From Gracilibacillus oryzae (GTDB lineage Bacteria; Bacillota; Bacilli; Bacillales; Amphibacillaceae): a stretch of 64,000 bases of DNA. The position numbers and the translations under genes are program-made. This document shows positions 1 through 9,610 of this stretch, piece by piece. The stretch spans positions 92,619 to 156,618 of the forward strand of contig NZ_ML762424.1 of the NCBI RefSeq assembly GCF_009498735.1, written 5' to 3'. The notes under the pieces are model-generated. The model had not been told where the DNA came from, searched no databases, and was given only the letters and a program-made list of their open reading frames with translations. Each line of letters opens with the position of its first letter. The first letter of the stretch is position 1.

Positions 1-410
1 ACCGATTTCATTGCACTCATCCCAATATAGTGCATTCCAAAAGTCCCTGTACCTATCGTTATTCCTCCAAGGAAAAGTGCCAGCAGCTTATGCTTCATAA
101 AGGTAATGGAATAAAAACCTATTACGCACGAAAGGACAGCAATAATAACAGAATATGCTGACATCGCTTTATCGAAGTAAGCTTGTTCAGAAAAAGGATA
201 GGATAACATTGAGACGAAATGCATTGACCATATTCCTATTCCTAATACCGCACCACCTGTTAAAATCCAAGCGTGTTTTATCAGTCCATTTGATAAATGT
301 ATCTGTTTTGCCGAATCTATCGAAGTAATGGAAGCTGTATATGCAATAAGAAAGGATATTATTATGAAAATTAATTGATGTTCTGAATGAATAAATTGAC
401 CTAAGTCCAA
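1..410 (-). CDS. MHYT-domain membrane sensor protein, N-terminal part
   Basis: This open frame runs off the left edge, so only about 136 N-terminal residues are visible. They form hydrophobic helices carrying the repeated MHYT signature: MHFVSM near residue 57 and MHYIGM near residue 124. MHYT domains are integral membrane sensors, thought to bind a metal and a gas such as O2, CO or NO, and are often fused to GGDEF/EAL domains. The missing C-terminal half would decide the output. The start is taken as TTG at 410, because AGGTGGAG sits 6 bases upstream. The family call is good; its role is unknown. Confidence 0.8.
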   Translation of the reverse strand, partial: MDLGQFIHSEHQLIFIIISFLIAYTASITSIDSAKQIHLSNGLIKHAWILTGGAVLGIGIWSMHFVSMLSYPFSEQAYFDKAMSAYSVIIAVLSCVIGFYSITFMKHKLLALFLGGITIGTGTFGMHYIGMSAMKS

Positions 411-500
411 ATTATCTCCACCTATAAATAAAAGTAAGCATTTTAATATAGAACTTTCCTACTACACTATTTAATCATATTTTTGTCGAAATTAATAGAA

Positions 501-541
501 AAAAGTAGGTAATACTTACATCTGCAGCACTACCTACTTTT
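501..541. terminator. Bidirectional stem-loop terminator
   Basis: The arms AAAAGTAGGTA and TACCTACTTTT pair perfectly around a 19-base loop. The hairpin lies just past the stop of the PEP/pyruvate-binding protein gene and before the MHYT gene, and ends in A/T runs on both strands. Confidence 0.7.
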
Positions 542-545
542 GTAT

Positions 546-3095
546 TTACTTACATAACAGCTTCTGACTAACAATATCAGATAGTAATTCCATCTGATTT
601 GGCGCACATATATGGATGGTTTGTTTCCATGTACCGGCATTTGATATCCAGTTGTCCAGCATGTTAGCTTGCTTCAAAATATAATCCGGCTCGAAGCGGA
701 CATTCTCTTCTCCTTCAAACAAAGCAGCATAGAAGATATCTGACTCGACAATATCCTGGAAAAAGTGACTGCCATACGATAACTCTGGCATAAACCCTTT
801 TGCCTGGGAGGATATTTCACAGATTGCATCAACATGCTGAATCTCGGCGAAGTGAACAGGTACACCGAGTGACGGCGTAGAAGTTCCCCACCTCCCTGGA
901 CCAACAAGGAATATATTCTTTTCCTTTAGCTCTCTTGTTAATTTTCCGATAATCCTGGCAACACTGTATTTATCTTGTTCATTCAAGCTTAAATAATGGT
1001 CCATATCAACATAGATAACATAATCTATCGGCAAGCGAATGTTCCCACCCATAAAATTCCCATTTGTTTGAATAAAGCACGGCTCATCTGGTGAAACAAC
1101 TGGAATCTCCACAGATTTACCAAGACCTTTTGTCTGTAATGGCCGGCATTGCACAACATTAATTTGGAAATCATCTTTTGAACGGAAGTTTGCCGTAAAT
1201 TCTACATCAACAGGATAATCATATACTCTCGAAATTTCGGCCAGCATTTCCTTGATTACTCGTGGAAATGCAGAATGTTTTAATAGGTTTTTAAAATCAA
1301 GAATATATGGTGTTGGCATATTCTGATAACCAAGCTCTTTTAACCGGAAGCTCGTTTCAGTGTCAATTGATGCAAATAAGTTCCGTTCGACATCCCATAC
1401 ATTTGAAATGGCTTCATCCAGCTTGACACTTGTTAACCTATTTTCTTTAATTGATAAGACATCCACACCGTGCTGGGAGAATTTTTTCTGATCATCCATA
1501 TGCATTAATGGCTTTCGAGTCGGCTGATCTAATGTAACGATTTTGGCATAATCGTCTACTGTCCGATCAACAGCTCTCGTTCCTAAGCCAAACACAAGGC
1601 GGATCATACCTGCATCCATATCAACATTTTTGTCCCATACATATAAATTTGAAGAGTTTCCCACTCCTGCAATATGCGGAAAGAAATTATCTGCGTAATG
1701 GTCGCCAGATACTCTTTGGATCAGGATAGCCATTTGTTCATCTTTCTCAAATAACCCGCGATTCATTCGATATTCTAATGCATCAGGATGCATCGTACTT
1801 GCATAAACTGTCCTTATTGCATTTTCCAATTGTTCATACCGCTCTTCCGGTGTCCCCTGGTTCACACAAAACACGCTGTCATACTTACCAGCAAATGCAT
1901 TACCGAAGTTATCTTCCAGCAAAGAACTGGAGCGAATAATTATCGGTGATTGACCAAAATATTCTAATACCTGGACAAATTGTTCCTTGATATTTGTCGG
2001 GAATTTACCTGTCAGGATTTTTTCTTTCAATTCCTTTGCATACTGATAATAACCTTCTTTTGTTTTTTGTTTTACCCGAAGCTTCCACCAGCCGTTTTGA
2101 ACGATAAACGTATAAAAAATATCGGAACCAATATAAAAGGAATCGTGTGCTTCCATATACTGATGGAATTTACCTTCTTTTTCTGATCTTAATATTTTTC
2201 TGGCTAACAGCATTCCGACACTTTTTCCACCGATAAATCCAGTGCCTACTTCTCTTGAGGCAATTCTCAGGATATCCTCTAATGTAAAATACTGATTGCA
2301 TAAATCATACATGCGTGATTTTTCACCAATCAGCAGGGACATTAATAGTTGTTTAATATTTTCCTGCTTTTCTTTGCTTTCGTTTAACGCATCTTTCGCT
2401 TTAGTAAAGACAACATCCCAATAATCCATTCTTTCTTCTACAAGTTTTACATTAGCGAACAGACTGGTTGCTTCAGAACTTGCCGTTATACTTTTGACAT
2501 GATCACCTTCAATTAAATGAGGGAAAAACATTGTTGGGGAGTACCTCTGCCAAACTTTTAACGGGTGAATATACCGCTGTCCTTCCACCTCGTATAAATC
2601 TAACAAAACTTGTGTGGTTTCACGAATACTGGCGATCGTGCTGTATGTGTGAACATTTCTGTTTATGGCAAAATAGGCAACAGTATCTAGTTCGTACAAA
2701 TAGGGACAACATACCTTGAAAAAGTTACCTATCATTAAATCCGAATACCAGTTTGTTAATAATTCTGTCAAACTATCGAAAATATAGAACGTTTTATAAC
2801 TTTCTTTTTCAATTAATCGATGTATTTCGGTCGCGAAACTTTCAAACCCTTTTTTAGCATCCACTTCATAGACAATGATCCGCTCATTATCTTCGACTAA
2901 TTTCTTATGCTGGCCAAATCGAACATACACAACTTTCCGGTTATCTTCTAATGCTTTATTCACGAAAGGAGTGATGATTCCCTGATATGATTCGATATCA
3001 TCTACTTGCCATACGACATTATCACCTAATCTCAGCGAGTCAATCGTTTCATCAAACCCCCTCATACCTGTCGAAACTTTCAGTTGCATTTCCAA
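546..3095 (-). CDS. PEP/pyruvate-binding (PPDK N-terminal) domain protein
   Basis: The 849-residue protein has two visible parts. Residues 1 to about 240 resemble a RecA/KaiC-like fold with a Walker-B-like strand (FYIFDSLTEL), but no P-loop is seen. From about 285 on it matches the ATP-grasp region of pyruvate phosphate dikinase and PEP synthase, with GFIGGKSVGM and RSSSLLEDNF near 395, and it ends near GPGRWGTSTPS. The phosphohistidine swivel and the PEP-utilising barrel of full PEP synthases are absent, so it probably does not make PEP. A kinase or phosphotransferase role is possible, but the substrate cannot be read. The start is TTG, with GGAAGGTG 7 bases upstream. Confidence 0.75.
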   Translation of the reverse strand: MEMQLKVSTGMRGFDETIDSLRLGDNVVWQVDDIESYQGIITPFVNKALEDNRKVVYVRFGQHKKLVEDNERIIVYEVDAKKGFESFATEIHRLIEKESYKTFYIFDSLTELLTNWYSDLMIGNFFKVCCPYLYELDTVAYFAINRNVHTYSTIASIRETTQVLLDLYEVEGQRYIHPLKVWQRYSPTMFFPHLIEGDHVKSITASSEATSLFANVKLVEERMDYWDVVFTKAKDALNESKEKQENIKQLLMSLLIGEKSRMYDLCNQYFTLEDILRIASREVGTGFIGGKSVGMLLARKILRSEKEGKFHQYMEAHDSFYIGSDIFYTFIVQNGWWKLRVKQKTKEGYYQYAKELKEKILTGKFPTNIKEQFVQVLEYFGQSPIIIRSSSLLEDNFGNAFAGKYDSVFCVNQGTPEERYEQLENAIRTVYASTMHPDALEYRMNRGLFEKDEQMAILIQRVSGDHYADNFFPHIAGVGNSSNLYVWDKNVDMDAGMIRLVFGLGTRAVDRTVDDYAKIVTLDQPTRKPLMHMDDQKKFSQHGVDVLSIKENRLTSVKLDEAISNVWDVERNLFASIDTETSFRLKELGYQNMPTPYILDFKNLLKHSAFPRVIKEMLAEISRVYDYPVDVEFTANFRSKDDFQINVVQCRPLQTKGLGKSVEIPVVSPDEPCFIQTNGNFMGGNIRLPIDYVIYVDMDHYLSLNEQDKYSVARIIGKLTRELKEKNIFLVGPGRWGTSTPSLGVPVHFAEIQHVDAICEISSQAKGFMPELSYGSHFFQDIVESDIFYAALFEGEENVRFEPDYILKQANMLDNWISNAGTWKQTIHICAPNQMELLSDIVSQKLLCK

Positions 3096-3203
3096 TGCCT
3101 AACACCTTCCTAACAATATGTTTATATATACAATTATAACATCATTTATAGATAAACCTATATCGTTTAAAGATCAATACAATATGATAATGATATAATA
3201 AAT

Positions 3204-3236
3204 AAAAAAGCCCCACTAGCTGTTAACTAATGAGAC
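3204..3236 (-). terminator. Rho-independent terminator of the diguanylate cyclase gene
   Basis: On the minus strand, GTCTCATTAG pairs with CTAGTGGGGC over 10 positions including several G-U pairs, and is followed by six T residues. It lies just downstream of the GGDEF gene. Confidence 0.7.
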
Positions 3237-3281
3237 ATAATTAATTTATTTCCACTATTGTATACGGGTTGAGTCTATGGA

Positions 3282-4940
3282 TCATCTTTCTTTTGAATAA
3301 ATATGATAGCCGTCTTTTCCACCTTTTTTTGTTGCATATAAAGCTAAATCGGCTTTCTTCATTAATGCAAAAGAACTTTCATACCTCTTTTGTTTCATTG
3401 CAATACCAATACTTGTTGTTACTTTAAGATTTTCTGCAATTTGATGCCAGCCGTGCTCCATATGTGCTTTGATTTGTTCAGCTAATTGCTCTAAGCCATG
3501 CAGAGACTTGTCCGCAACTAATATGATAAATTCATCTCCACCAAGCCTTGCGATGATATCTTTATTTGTTAAGAGTGACTGGATTCTGTGACCAAATTCC
3601 ACTATAACTGCATCACCGATATCATGGCCGTATGTATCATTAACGCTCTTAAAATCATCGATATCCAGCATTAGCAGACCCAAATCTGCATTACTATTCA
3701 ACGCTTCCGCTAAGTGTACTTGAAACAGCCTGCGATTTGGCAACCCTGTTAAATGATCGTGCATCGCATCATATTTTAATTTTTCATGGTAATCTTTTTG
3801 TACCGTAATATCCCTTGATAAGACAACCATATGTTTGAATTGATGATTCTCATTAAAGACGGGAGTTCCTTTAGATTCTAACCAAATGTAGGTGCCAGAA
3901 TTAGTAAAATGTCTTGTTTCAATTGTAAATGGCTTTCTCTCCTGGATGGAACTTGTTACAATTTGATTGAAATCTTCTCTGTCATCTGGATGAATATGAT
4001 AAAGGAAAATTTTATTAACATATTCCTGTTCATCGAAACCAACTATCCGTCGATAAGATGGGGATGCATAGACAATTTTCCCCTGGTGATTCAACAATGT
4101 GATAAGGTCATTGGCATTTTCTGCAATCACTCGAAAGCGCTCTTCACTTTCATACAGCCTGCGTTCCGATTCTAACTGCTCACTCAAATCCTGAAAAATA
4201 GTATAAATACCTTCCACCTGTTTATTTATCATAATTGGGCTTACTTTTACAGAAACAGGTACTAAATTACCATTTTTATGACGTACTGTCAGTCTATGCA
4301 ATTTCATTTTGCGATAAAAGGCACCGTTCACCATTCGTTTTAACTCATCAAAAGAGTCATCATCCAGAACACTCATAATTTCTCTCCCTTTTAGTTCAAC
4401 AGGAGTGTAACCCAATAATTTTTTAGTTTCAGGATTACAATTTAAGATGGTACCATTTAAATCAAATGAAATAATAGCTTCAGGATTATCTCTGAATAGT
4501 GATTGATATCTTTTTTTGCTTTTGTTCAGTTCTGTCCATATCTCTTTCAATTCCAGTTCTGCCTGTTGCTCTGCCGTAACATTTTTGACCACTCCAACAA
4601 TTAAATAAATCACATTACTATCATCAAACAATGGTGTAAGCGTACTTTCGTAATAAAATGTGGTACCATCAAGGTCATATCCATCCCTAAATATAACTGC
4701 TCTTTTTGTATCCAGTACTTCTTGATATTTCTTTACTAGATTTCCGGCTTGTTCTCCCGGAAATACTTCTCTTACTTCCATTCCGATCACTTTATCTGTA
4801 AATCCTGCAATTTTTGTGACAGTGTCATTTAAAAATTCAAAAACGAATTGTCCATCAGAAATAGGACGAACGACATAAATTTGATCAGTTATACCATATT
4901 TCAATATATTCAAGAATGAGCTCCCTTGCCTTTGTTCCAA
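3282..4940 (-). CDS. Diguanylate cyclase with three PAS domains
   Basis: The 552-residue protein has PAS domains at about 15-130, 142-260 and 267-385, each with PAC-like ends, then a GGDEF domain from about 390 to 548. The intact active-site loop RLGGDEFIIL, and LDIDDFKSVNDTYGHDIGD upstream of it, predict active c-di-GMP synthesis from two GTP. There is no EAL domain and no membrane helix, so it should sense a soluble cue through PAS. An RxxD inhibitory site ahead of GGDEF is not evident. The start is TTG, with AAGAAGG 8 bases upstream. The input signal is unknown. Confidence 0.9.
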   Translation of the reverse strand: MEQRQGSSFLNILKYGITDQIYVVRPISDGQFVFEFLNDTVTKIAGFTDKVIGMEVREVFPGEQAGNLVKKYQEVLDTKRAVIFRDGYDLDGTTFYYESTLTPLFDDSNVIYLIVGVVKNVTAEQQAELELKEIWTELNKSKKRYQSLFRDNPEAIISFDLNGTILNCNPETKKLLGYTPVELKGREIMSVLDDDSFDELKRMVNGAFYRKMKLHRLTVRHKNGNLVPVSVKVSPIMINKQVEGIYTIFQDLSEQLESERRLYESEERFRVIAENANDLITLLNHQGKIVYASPSYRRIVGFDEQEYVNKIFLYHIHPDDREDFNQIVTSSIQERKPFTIETRHFTNSGTYIWLESKGTPVFNENHQFKHMVVLSRDITVQKDYHEKLKYDAMHDHLTGLPNRRLFQVHLAEALNSNADLGLLMLDIDDFKSVNDTYGHDIGDAVIVEFGHRIQSLLTNKDIIARLGGDEFIILVADKSLHGLEQLAEQIKAHMEHGWHQIAENLKVTTSIGIAMKQKRYESSFALMKKADLALYATKKGGKDGYHIYSKER

Positions 4941-5029
4941 TTGTAAAACCTTCTTTCCTGACTTCGGTTCATTCTATATGTTAGATGTTTCGATAAATCT
5001 TGAAATCTAAATGATGTATTTATTTCACA

Positions 5030-5635
5030 TTATAACCTAGGTTTGCAGAATACTAAATTATAAATTCTTTTTTTCTCATTCAATTTTAGAAAGAACCTGA
5101 TAGTGGAAACAAAAAAACCGAACTGATTTTCCCTTGAGAAAAATCGTTCGGATTCAATAGAAATCAGATACTTTCGTTTCAGTATCTTGCTGCAAATATT
5201 ATTTAACAATGAACACAGGACATGAACTCGTTTTGCAATTTTATGGCTTACACTGCCTAAAATCATTGTCTGTAATTTATTTAACCCCCGGCTTCCTACG
5301 ACAACACAATCATAGGTTTGGCTATTAGCAAATTCCACAATTGTCGGTCCCGGCTCACCATGCAGAAAATGTGTTTTGCAGGCAACCTGTTTCTCTTGCA
5401 TCAATTCAACTATTGGTCTTAATTTCGCTTCCCGCTCTTTTTTCACCTCATATTTATCAATACCGTGCAAAACATCCTCTTTCGAAGTTTTCCCATCCAC
5501 GACATATACTAAATCAATTTGTCCATCATGAGGATTAGTCAGGTTAATAGCATGAGATGCGGCTCTAACAGAATGATCTGACCCATCAGCTGCAAGTAAA
5601 ATTCTCTTATACAACCCCTTCACCTCTTCCAACAT
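5030..5635 (-). CDS. Universal stress protein UspA family, C-terminus frameshifted
   Basis: Residues 8 to about 140 form a typical nucleotide-binding UspA domain: YKRILLAADGSDHS at the start and VVVGSRGLNKLQTMILGSVS near the end. After HKIAKRV the frame slips. In the +1 frame the next bases read SCPVFIVK and stop at 5199, which is the standard UspA ending. A one-base loss near 5228 therefore adds about 60 unrelated residues, which even read through the gene's own terminator. Translation probably starts at TTG 5614 (MYKRILL), preceded by GAGGTGAAGGGG, rather than at ATG 5635. It is coupled to the SulP gene upstream, a common pairing. It may be inactive, or the base may be a sequencing error. 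Confidence 0.85.
   Translation of the reverse strand: MLEEVKGLYKRILLAADGSDHSVRAASHAINLTNPHDGQIDLVYVVDGKTSKEDVLHGIDKYEVKKEREAKLRPIVELMQEKQVACKTHFLHGEPGPTIVEFANSQTYDCVVVGSRGLNKLQTMILGSVSHKIAKRVHVLCSLLNNICSKILKRKYLISIESERFFSRENQFGFFVSTIRFFLKLNEKKRIYNLVFCKPRL
5111..5151 (-). terminator. Terminator of the sulP-uspA unit
   Basis: CCGAAC and GTTCGG, extended by GATTTT and AAAATC, form a strong hairpin at 5118-5151. Seven T residues follow on the minus strand. It lies inside the frameshifted UspA reading frame but 48 bases past the predicted original stop. Confidence 0.85.
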
Positions 5636-5800
5636 TAATGCCCTGATGCTTTTGATAAACCACCGATTTTATCTTTCAGGCTTTTGCTGTCCTGATTTAA
5701 ACCTGTATATCTTACTTTTACATTATTTTGTTCAAATTTCGTTTCGATTTTATCTAAAGCACCAATAGCGGAGTCATCCCAAAGGTGTGCATTCCAGCTT
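5635..5800 (-). pseudogene. Out-of-frame STAS domain remnant of the SulP transporter
   Basis: This frame carries [17 protein letters not shown] and runs to KIGGLSKASGH, the second half of a STAS anti-anti-sigma-like domain. It belongs to the SulP protein encoded just upstream but lies in a different frame. The usual beta strand between the two halves (about seven residues) is also missing, pointing to a short deletion rather than one miscalled base. Its stop TAA overlaps the ATG of the UspA frame (TAATG). Confidence 0.8.
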
Positions 5801-7072
5801 CTCATTGAAATCAAACTTTGTGACAAAATCAGTAACTGATGCGAAGAAAATCTGGCCATCAACTTTATATACCTTTTTCTTGCCGTTTACAGCTACAATA
5901 TTTGTTACTTTTACTTTCGAAATTTTTGCAGCAAAGAAAATGGCACTTAACAGAACACCAGCCAGAACACCAATAGATAAGTTATGCGTCATCACTACTG
6001 CTGCTACTGTAATGAGCATAACTACTGCATCTGTTCTCGGTATTCTATGCAGATTTTTAATGGAAGACCAGTCAAATGTACTGATCGAAACCATAATCAT
6101 GACACCTACAAGTGCTGCCATTGGAATCTGAACTACTAAGCTGTCTAATACGAAAATCAAAACCATCAGAAATACACCGGCAACCAGCGTAGACAAGCGG
6201 CCTCTTCCACCAGATTTCACATTGATCACAGATTGTCCGATCATCGCACAACCAGCCATTCCGCCGAAAAACCCTGTAATGATATTGGCAATACCTTGAC
6301 CGCGGCTTTCTTTGTTCTTATCACTTTCCGTATCTGTCATATCATCAACAATATTCGCTGTCAGTAATGATTCGAGCAAACCTACTAAAGCCAGTGATAA
6401 AGAATATGGAAAGATAATGGCTAATGTATCAAAATTCAATGGAATGTCCGGAATTAAAAAGACTGGTAATTCGCTGCTTAAATTACCCAAATCACCAACA
6501 GCACGCATATCAAATCCGGCAAAGACAGCAATTGCTGTTACTGCAATAATGGCAACCAATGTAGATGGGACTGCTTTTGTAAGCATTGGAAAAAGATAGA
6601 TAATTGCTAAGGTTAAAGCAACAAAACTATACATAATCCAGCTTTCCCCTTTGAAATGGTCTAACTGTGCTAAGAAAATTAATATTGCCAGTGAGTTAAC
6701 AAAACCAATCATTACAGAGCGAGGAACAAATTTCATCACTGATGCTAACTTAAAAACTCCGAAGAGAATTTGTAAGATACCAGTTAGAATTGTTGCTGCA
6801 AACAAATACTGTAATCCATGATCTGCAACTAAAGTGACCATTAACAGTGCCATCGCGCCTGTGGCTGCTGAAATCATCCCGGGTCTTCCCCCAACAAATG
6901 CAATAATGACTGCAATACAAAATGAGGCGTATAAACCGACCATCGGATCCACACCTGCAATGATGGAGAAAGCAATCGCCTCAGGAATTAATGCAAGTGC
7001 AACTACGATACCTGATAAAATATCCCCTCTGACATTGCCAAACCATTCTTCTTTTATTTTTGCTACGTTCAT
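5774..7072 (-). CDS. SulP family anion transporter, truncated by frameshift
   Basis: The 432-residue product has a full SulP membrane region of about 10-12 helices, starting with the conserved [20 protein letters not shown]. SulP proteins carry sulfate, bicarbonate or other anions. The C-terminal STAS domain begins ([19 protein letters not shown]) but is cut at 5774 by a frameshift; its second half lies in another frame at 5635-5800. Intact relatives are about 490 residues. A transporter lacking most of its STAS domain is usually impaired in trafficking or activity. The UspA gene follows directly, and SulP/UspA pairs are common in bacilli. The broken state of both genes suggests the unit is decaying. 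Confidence 0.88.
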   Translation of the reverse strand: MNVAKIKEEWFGNVRGDILSGIVVALALIPEAIAFSIIAGVDPMVGLYASFCIAVIIAFVGGRPGMISAATGAMALLMVTLVADHGLQYLFAATILTGILQILFGVFKLASVMKFVPRSVMIGFVNSLAILIFLAQLDHFKGESWIMYSFVALTLAIIYLFPMLTKAVPSTLVAIIAVTAIAVFAGFDMRAVGDLGNLSSELPVFLIPDIPLNFDTLAIIFPYSLSLALVGLLESLLTANIVDDMTDTESDKNKESRGQGIANIITGFFGGMAGCAMIGQSVINVKSGGRGRLSTLVAGVFLMVLIFVLDSLVVQIPMAALVGVMIMVSISTFDWSSIKNLHRIPRTDAVVMLITVAAVVMTHNLSIGVLAGVLLSAIFFAAKISKVKVTNIVAVNGKKKVYKVDGQIFFASVTDFVTKFDFNEKLECTPLG

Positions 7073-7280
7073 GAAGCACCTCTCTTTTATTAATAATTTG
7101 CTTCTCTGATCCCCTCAGAGAAATTCCGACTGAACGGATAAATAATAGCATATTTTCAAATAAAGACATAACCTTATGTAAGCGTGATCAAATAGGCATC
7201 TCTTTCTATTTCTATGATTATCTCTATTTTTCTGTATTTTTCATATAATAGGGAAAATAATAGTTACAGGTCGCCAGAAT

Positions 7281-7323
7281 TAAAAAGGAAGACTTGCCAC
7301 AGCAATAAAGTGACAAGCCTTCT
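7281..7323 (-). terminator. Terminator downstream of the endolysin gene
   Basis: A hairpin between AAGGAAGACTTGCCAC and GTGACAAGCCTTCTT lies 85 bases past the endolysin stop and is followed by five T residues on the minus strand. The rest of the 336-base gap (7073-7408) shows only an AT-rich leader for the SulP gene and no recognisable gene. Confidence 0.7.
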
Positions 7324-7408
7324 TATCAATTAATAAAGAAACAGATTTGATCAGTGAGGATCAAACAGACGCATAGCCCATTTTACCAGTGATTTTATGA
7401 GTATTGCG

Positions 7409-8293
7409 CTAAAACATTGCTCCCCACGTTCTTGGACCGATTATCCCATCAACACTAAGTCTTGCTCTATTTTGAAATCGCCTTACAGCTTGTTCTGTTT
7501 GCTCACCGAAAATCCCATCAACAGGAACCGCCAATTTCCGCTGAACAAGTCTGACTAAGTCACCTGTACTGCCTTTTCTGATATAGTTTCCAGGGAATTT
7601 ACTGATACGGCTAACAGCAGTTAACCATTTGTTTCTCGTTCTTGGACCTACAATACCATCAGCTTTTAATCCATAATCCTGCTGAAATATTCTCACTGCT
7701 GACAATGTCTCATCCCCAAATACGGCATCAGCCCCAAACTTCGATAGGTCGTATCCTAGTTTTATCAGATCCTGCTGCAATCGACTAACTTCTTTCCCTC
7801 TTGATCCTTTCTTTAAATTAACTTGAGTTGGCGGTGATGATGTCTCATCAAACTGATTCAGATAAATGACAGGATTTAAAGTGGAATTCTGCTTATTTGA
7901 GCGATACCCGTAAGGTACAGTTGTTTCTCCATATCTGCGGACTTCATAGTGGAGATGCGAACCAGTAACATATCCTGTACTCCCTTGATATCCTATGACT
8001 TGATTTTCACTTATCTGTTGTCCTGTTCTTACTGCAACTCGGTCCAGGTGTGCATACAATTGGCCACGGTTATTTTTATCTTTCATTAATACTACATAAC
8101 CATATCCCCCCAAGCCTGTACCATTATTACCAAAACCAGCATAACTTACAACTCCTGAAGTAAATGCATGAATGGGAGCTTCATGGTATTTAACCAGATC
8201 GATACCTGCATGGAATTCTCTCGTCCCGTTTATCGGGTGTATTCTGTAACCATAGGGACTGGTTATACGATACCCTTTAAAATTTTCTGCCAC
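7409..8293 (-). CDS. M23 endopeptidase with two peptidoglycan-binding domains (endolysin-like)
   Basis: The 294-residue protein starts with an M23/LytM metallopeptidase domain (about 1-150). Its zinc ligands are visible in HAGIDL and in the GSHLHYEVR motif. Two PG_binding_1 domains follow (about 160-225 and 235-294), each with DGIVGP or DGIIGP motifs. It should cut cross-bridges in cell-wall peptidoglycan. There is no signal peptide, so release needs a partner; the gene upstream encodes a holin, 16 bases away. This layout is that of a phage lysis cassette, yet no phage structural genes are nearby. A sporulation or germination role for an M23 protein is less likely given the holin. Confidence 0.85.
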   Translation of the reverse strand: MAENFKGYRITSPYGYRIHPINGTREFHAGIDLVKYHEAPIHAFTSGVVSYAGFGNNGTGLGGYGYVVLMKDKNNRGQLYAHLDRVAVRTGQQISENQVIGYQGSTGYVTGSHLHYEVRRYGETTVPYGYRSNKQNSTLNPVIYLNQFDETSSPPTQVNLKKGSRGKEVSRLQQDLIKLGYDLSKFGADAVFGDETLSAVRIFQQDYGLKADGIVGPRTRNKWLTAVSRISKFPGNYIRKGSTGDLVRLVQRKLAVPVDGIFGEQTEQAVRRFQNRARLSVDGIIGPRTWGAMF

Positions 8294-8309
8294 TTTTCCC
8301 CTCCTCTAC

Positions 8310-8570
8310 TTAATCCTTACGGCATGCCGTTTGTTTGACCATCTGATGACTTAATACAGATATCCCTACTGCAATAATTCCATTAATCACAGATCGGAAA
8401 TTCCAGCCAAATATGCTGCAGGATGCTATTATGCCAAAACAAAACAGGATCCATATAATTAACCAATCAGGAATGTATGGTGTTCTTTTACAAGCATATC
8501 CGACAAACCATAAAGCTGGAACAATATAGTAGTATTCGTCCGGCAACATAGACTGCAGTTCTTGTAACAT
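8310..8570 (-). CDS. Phage-type holin (Hol44 / Phage_holin_5_2-like)
   Basis: The 86-residue protein has three hydrophobic stretches. The order PDEYYYIVPALWFVGYACKR, then PDWLIIWILFCFG, then a GIIAVGISVLSHQMVKQ end matches the Hol44 holin family of Bacillus and Clostridium phages. Holins make membrane pores that release the endolysin encoded just downstream. The start is placed at ATG 8570, preceded by GAGGGGGTG 6 bases upstream; an in-frame ATG at 8615 would add 15 residues without a good ribosome site. Confidence 0.75.
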   Translation of the reverse strand: MLQELQSMLPDEYYYIVPALWFVGYACKRTPYIPDWLIIWILFCFGIIASCSIFGWNFRSVINGIIAVGISVLSHQMVKQTACRKD

Positions 8571-8889
8571 TTCGAACACCCCCTCTGATTTTTTTATGAG
8601 CCCATAAATACTCATGCGATTATAAAGGGACTCACTAATAAAGTATGCAATAATACAAAAAGTGTTTTGGCGATTAAAATAGACATCCTCATATCTATAA
8701 TCAATATTTCGTTAGAAAAAGTAGCAAGAAATCCGAAAAAAATTTTTTGATTCTTTGCAGAAAAAAATTAGACACGATAACACGGAGAAAATCTAAGGAT
8801 AGTATATGAAAGGACAATGTAAGCAGATTTCTTTATCGTAATTCTTATTTATGTTAAAAATAGGTGTAATAAATAAGAGAGGTGTAAAA
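8571..8889. other. Intergenic region between divergent holin and dsbA-like genes
   Basis: This AT-rich stretch has several A and T runs but no repeat, RNA gene or convincing promoter that I can defend. It must hold the promoters of both divergent units. Confidence 0.4.
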
Positions 8890-9588
8890 ATGAAGATCGA
8901 AATATGGTCAGATTTCGTATGTCCATTTTGCTATATAGGAAAAAGACGATTAGAGCAGGCAATTCAAAGATTTCCAGAAGAAATCGATGTTAATATACAG
9001 TTTAAAAGCTTCCAGCTGGATCCTAATGCTCCACAGTACAGTGGCGAAAATATTCACGAACAATTAGCAAAGAAATATAACATGTCGGTAGAAAGAGCGA
9101 AACAAATGAACCAGCAATTAGGCGAACAGGCTAAATCTGTCGGACTGGAGTTTGTTTTTGACACAATGAAACCTACTAATACATTTAATACGCACCGTTT
9201 GGCGAAATTCGCTAAATCGGAGGGAAAAGAGGCACAGTTTGTCAGTGAAATGCTTCATCAATATTTCACATTATCTGCTGACATCAGTGACAGGGATACA
9301 CTTCTAACGATTTGCGAAGACCTTCAATTAGATGCAGAGAAAGCAAGACAAGTATTGGAAAACACAGATTTATTTGCTGAAGAGGTACGACAGGATCAAG
9401 AGGAAGCACAAAATCTGGGGATAACCGGTGTACCTTTTTTTGTCTTTAATGGCAAATATGCCATTTCTGGTGCACAACCAATTGAGACATTTATGAATGC
9501 ACTCGATAAAATCGCAGAGGAGCCACAACCACTTCAGGATTTATCTGATAACAAAGGCAGTTATTGCGATGGGGAAAATTGTCACTAA
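8890..9588 (+). CDS. DsbA/FrnE-family thiol oxidoreductase
   Basis: The 232-residue cytoplasmic protein has a thioredoxin fold with a CPFC active site at residues 11-14 and the cis-proline loop ITGVPFFVFNGKYAISGAQP. This is the FrnE / 2-hydroxychromene-2-carboxylate isomerase-like branch of the DsbA superfamily. Such proteins catalyse disulfide or glutathione/bacillithiol-linked reactions; the substrate here is unknown. It ends in a CDGENCH tail with two more cysteines, as in FrnE-type proteins. The start is ATG 8890 after AGAGAGGTG; an upstream in-frame ATG at 8851 lacks a ribosome site. It is a single-gene unit with its own terminator. Confidence 0.88.
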   Translation: MKIEIWSDFVCPFCYIGKRRLEQAIQRFPEEIDVNIQFKSFQLDPNAPQYSGENIHEQLAKKYNMSVERAKQMNQQLGEQAKSVGLEFVFDTMKPTNTFNTHRLAKFAKSEGKEAQFVSEMLHQYFTLSADISDRDTLLTICEDLQLDAEKARQVLENTDLFAEEVRQDQEEAQNLGITGVPFFVFNGKYAISGAQPIETFMNALDKIAEEPQPLQDLSDNKGSYCDGENCH

Positions 9589-9610
9589 CCAGATCCATTG
9601 AACTATATAA

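Noticed and set aside
5030-5198. True C-terminal extension of UspA
   Set aside because: The standard ending is present in the +1 frame, and the extension crosses the gene's terminator, so it is a frameshift product.
7409-8570. Full prophage
   Set aside because: Only the lysis pair is seen; no integrase, capsid, tail or replication genes are within the window.
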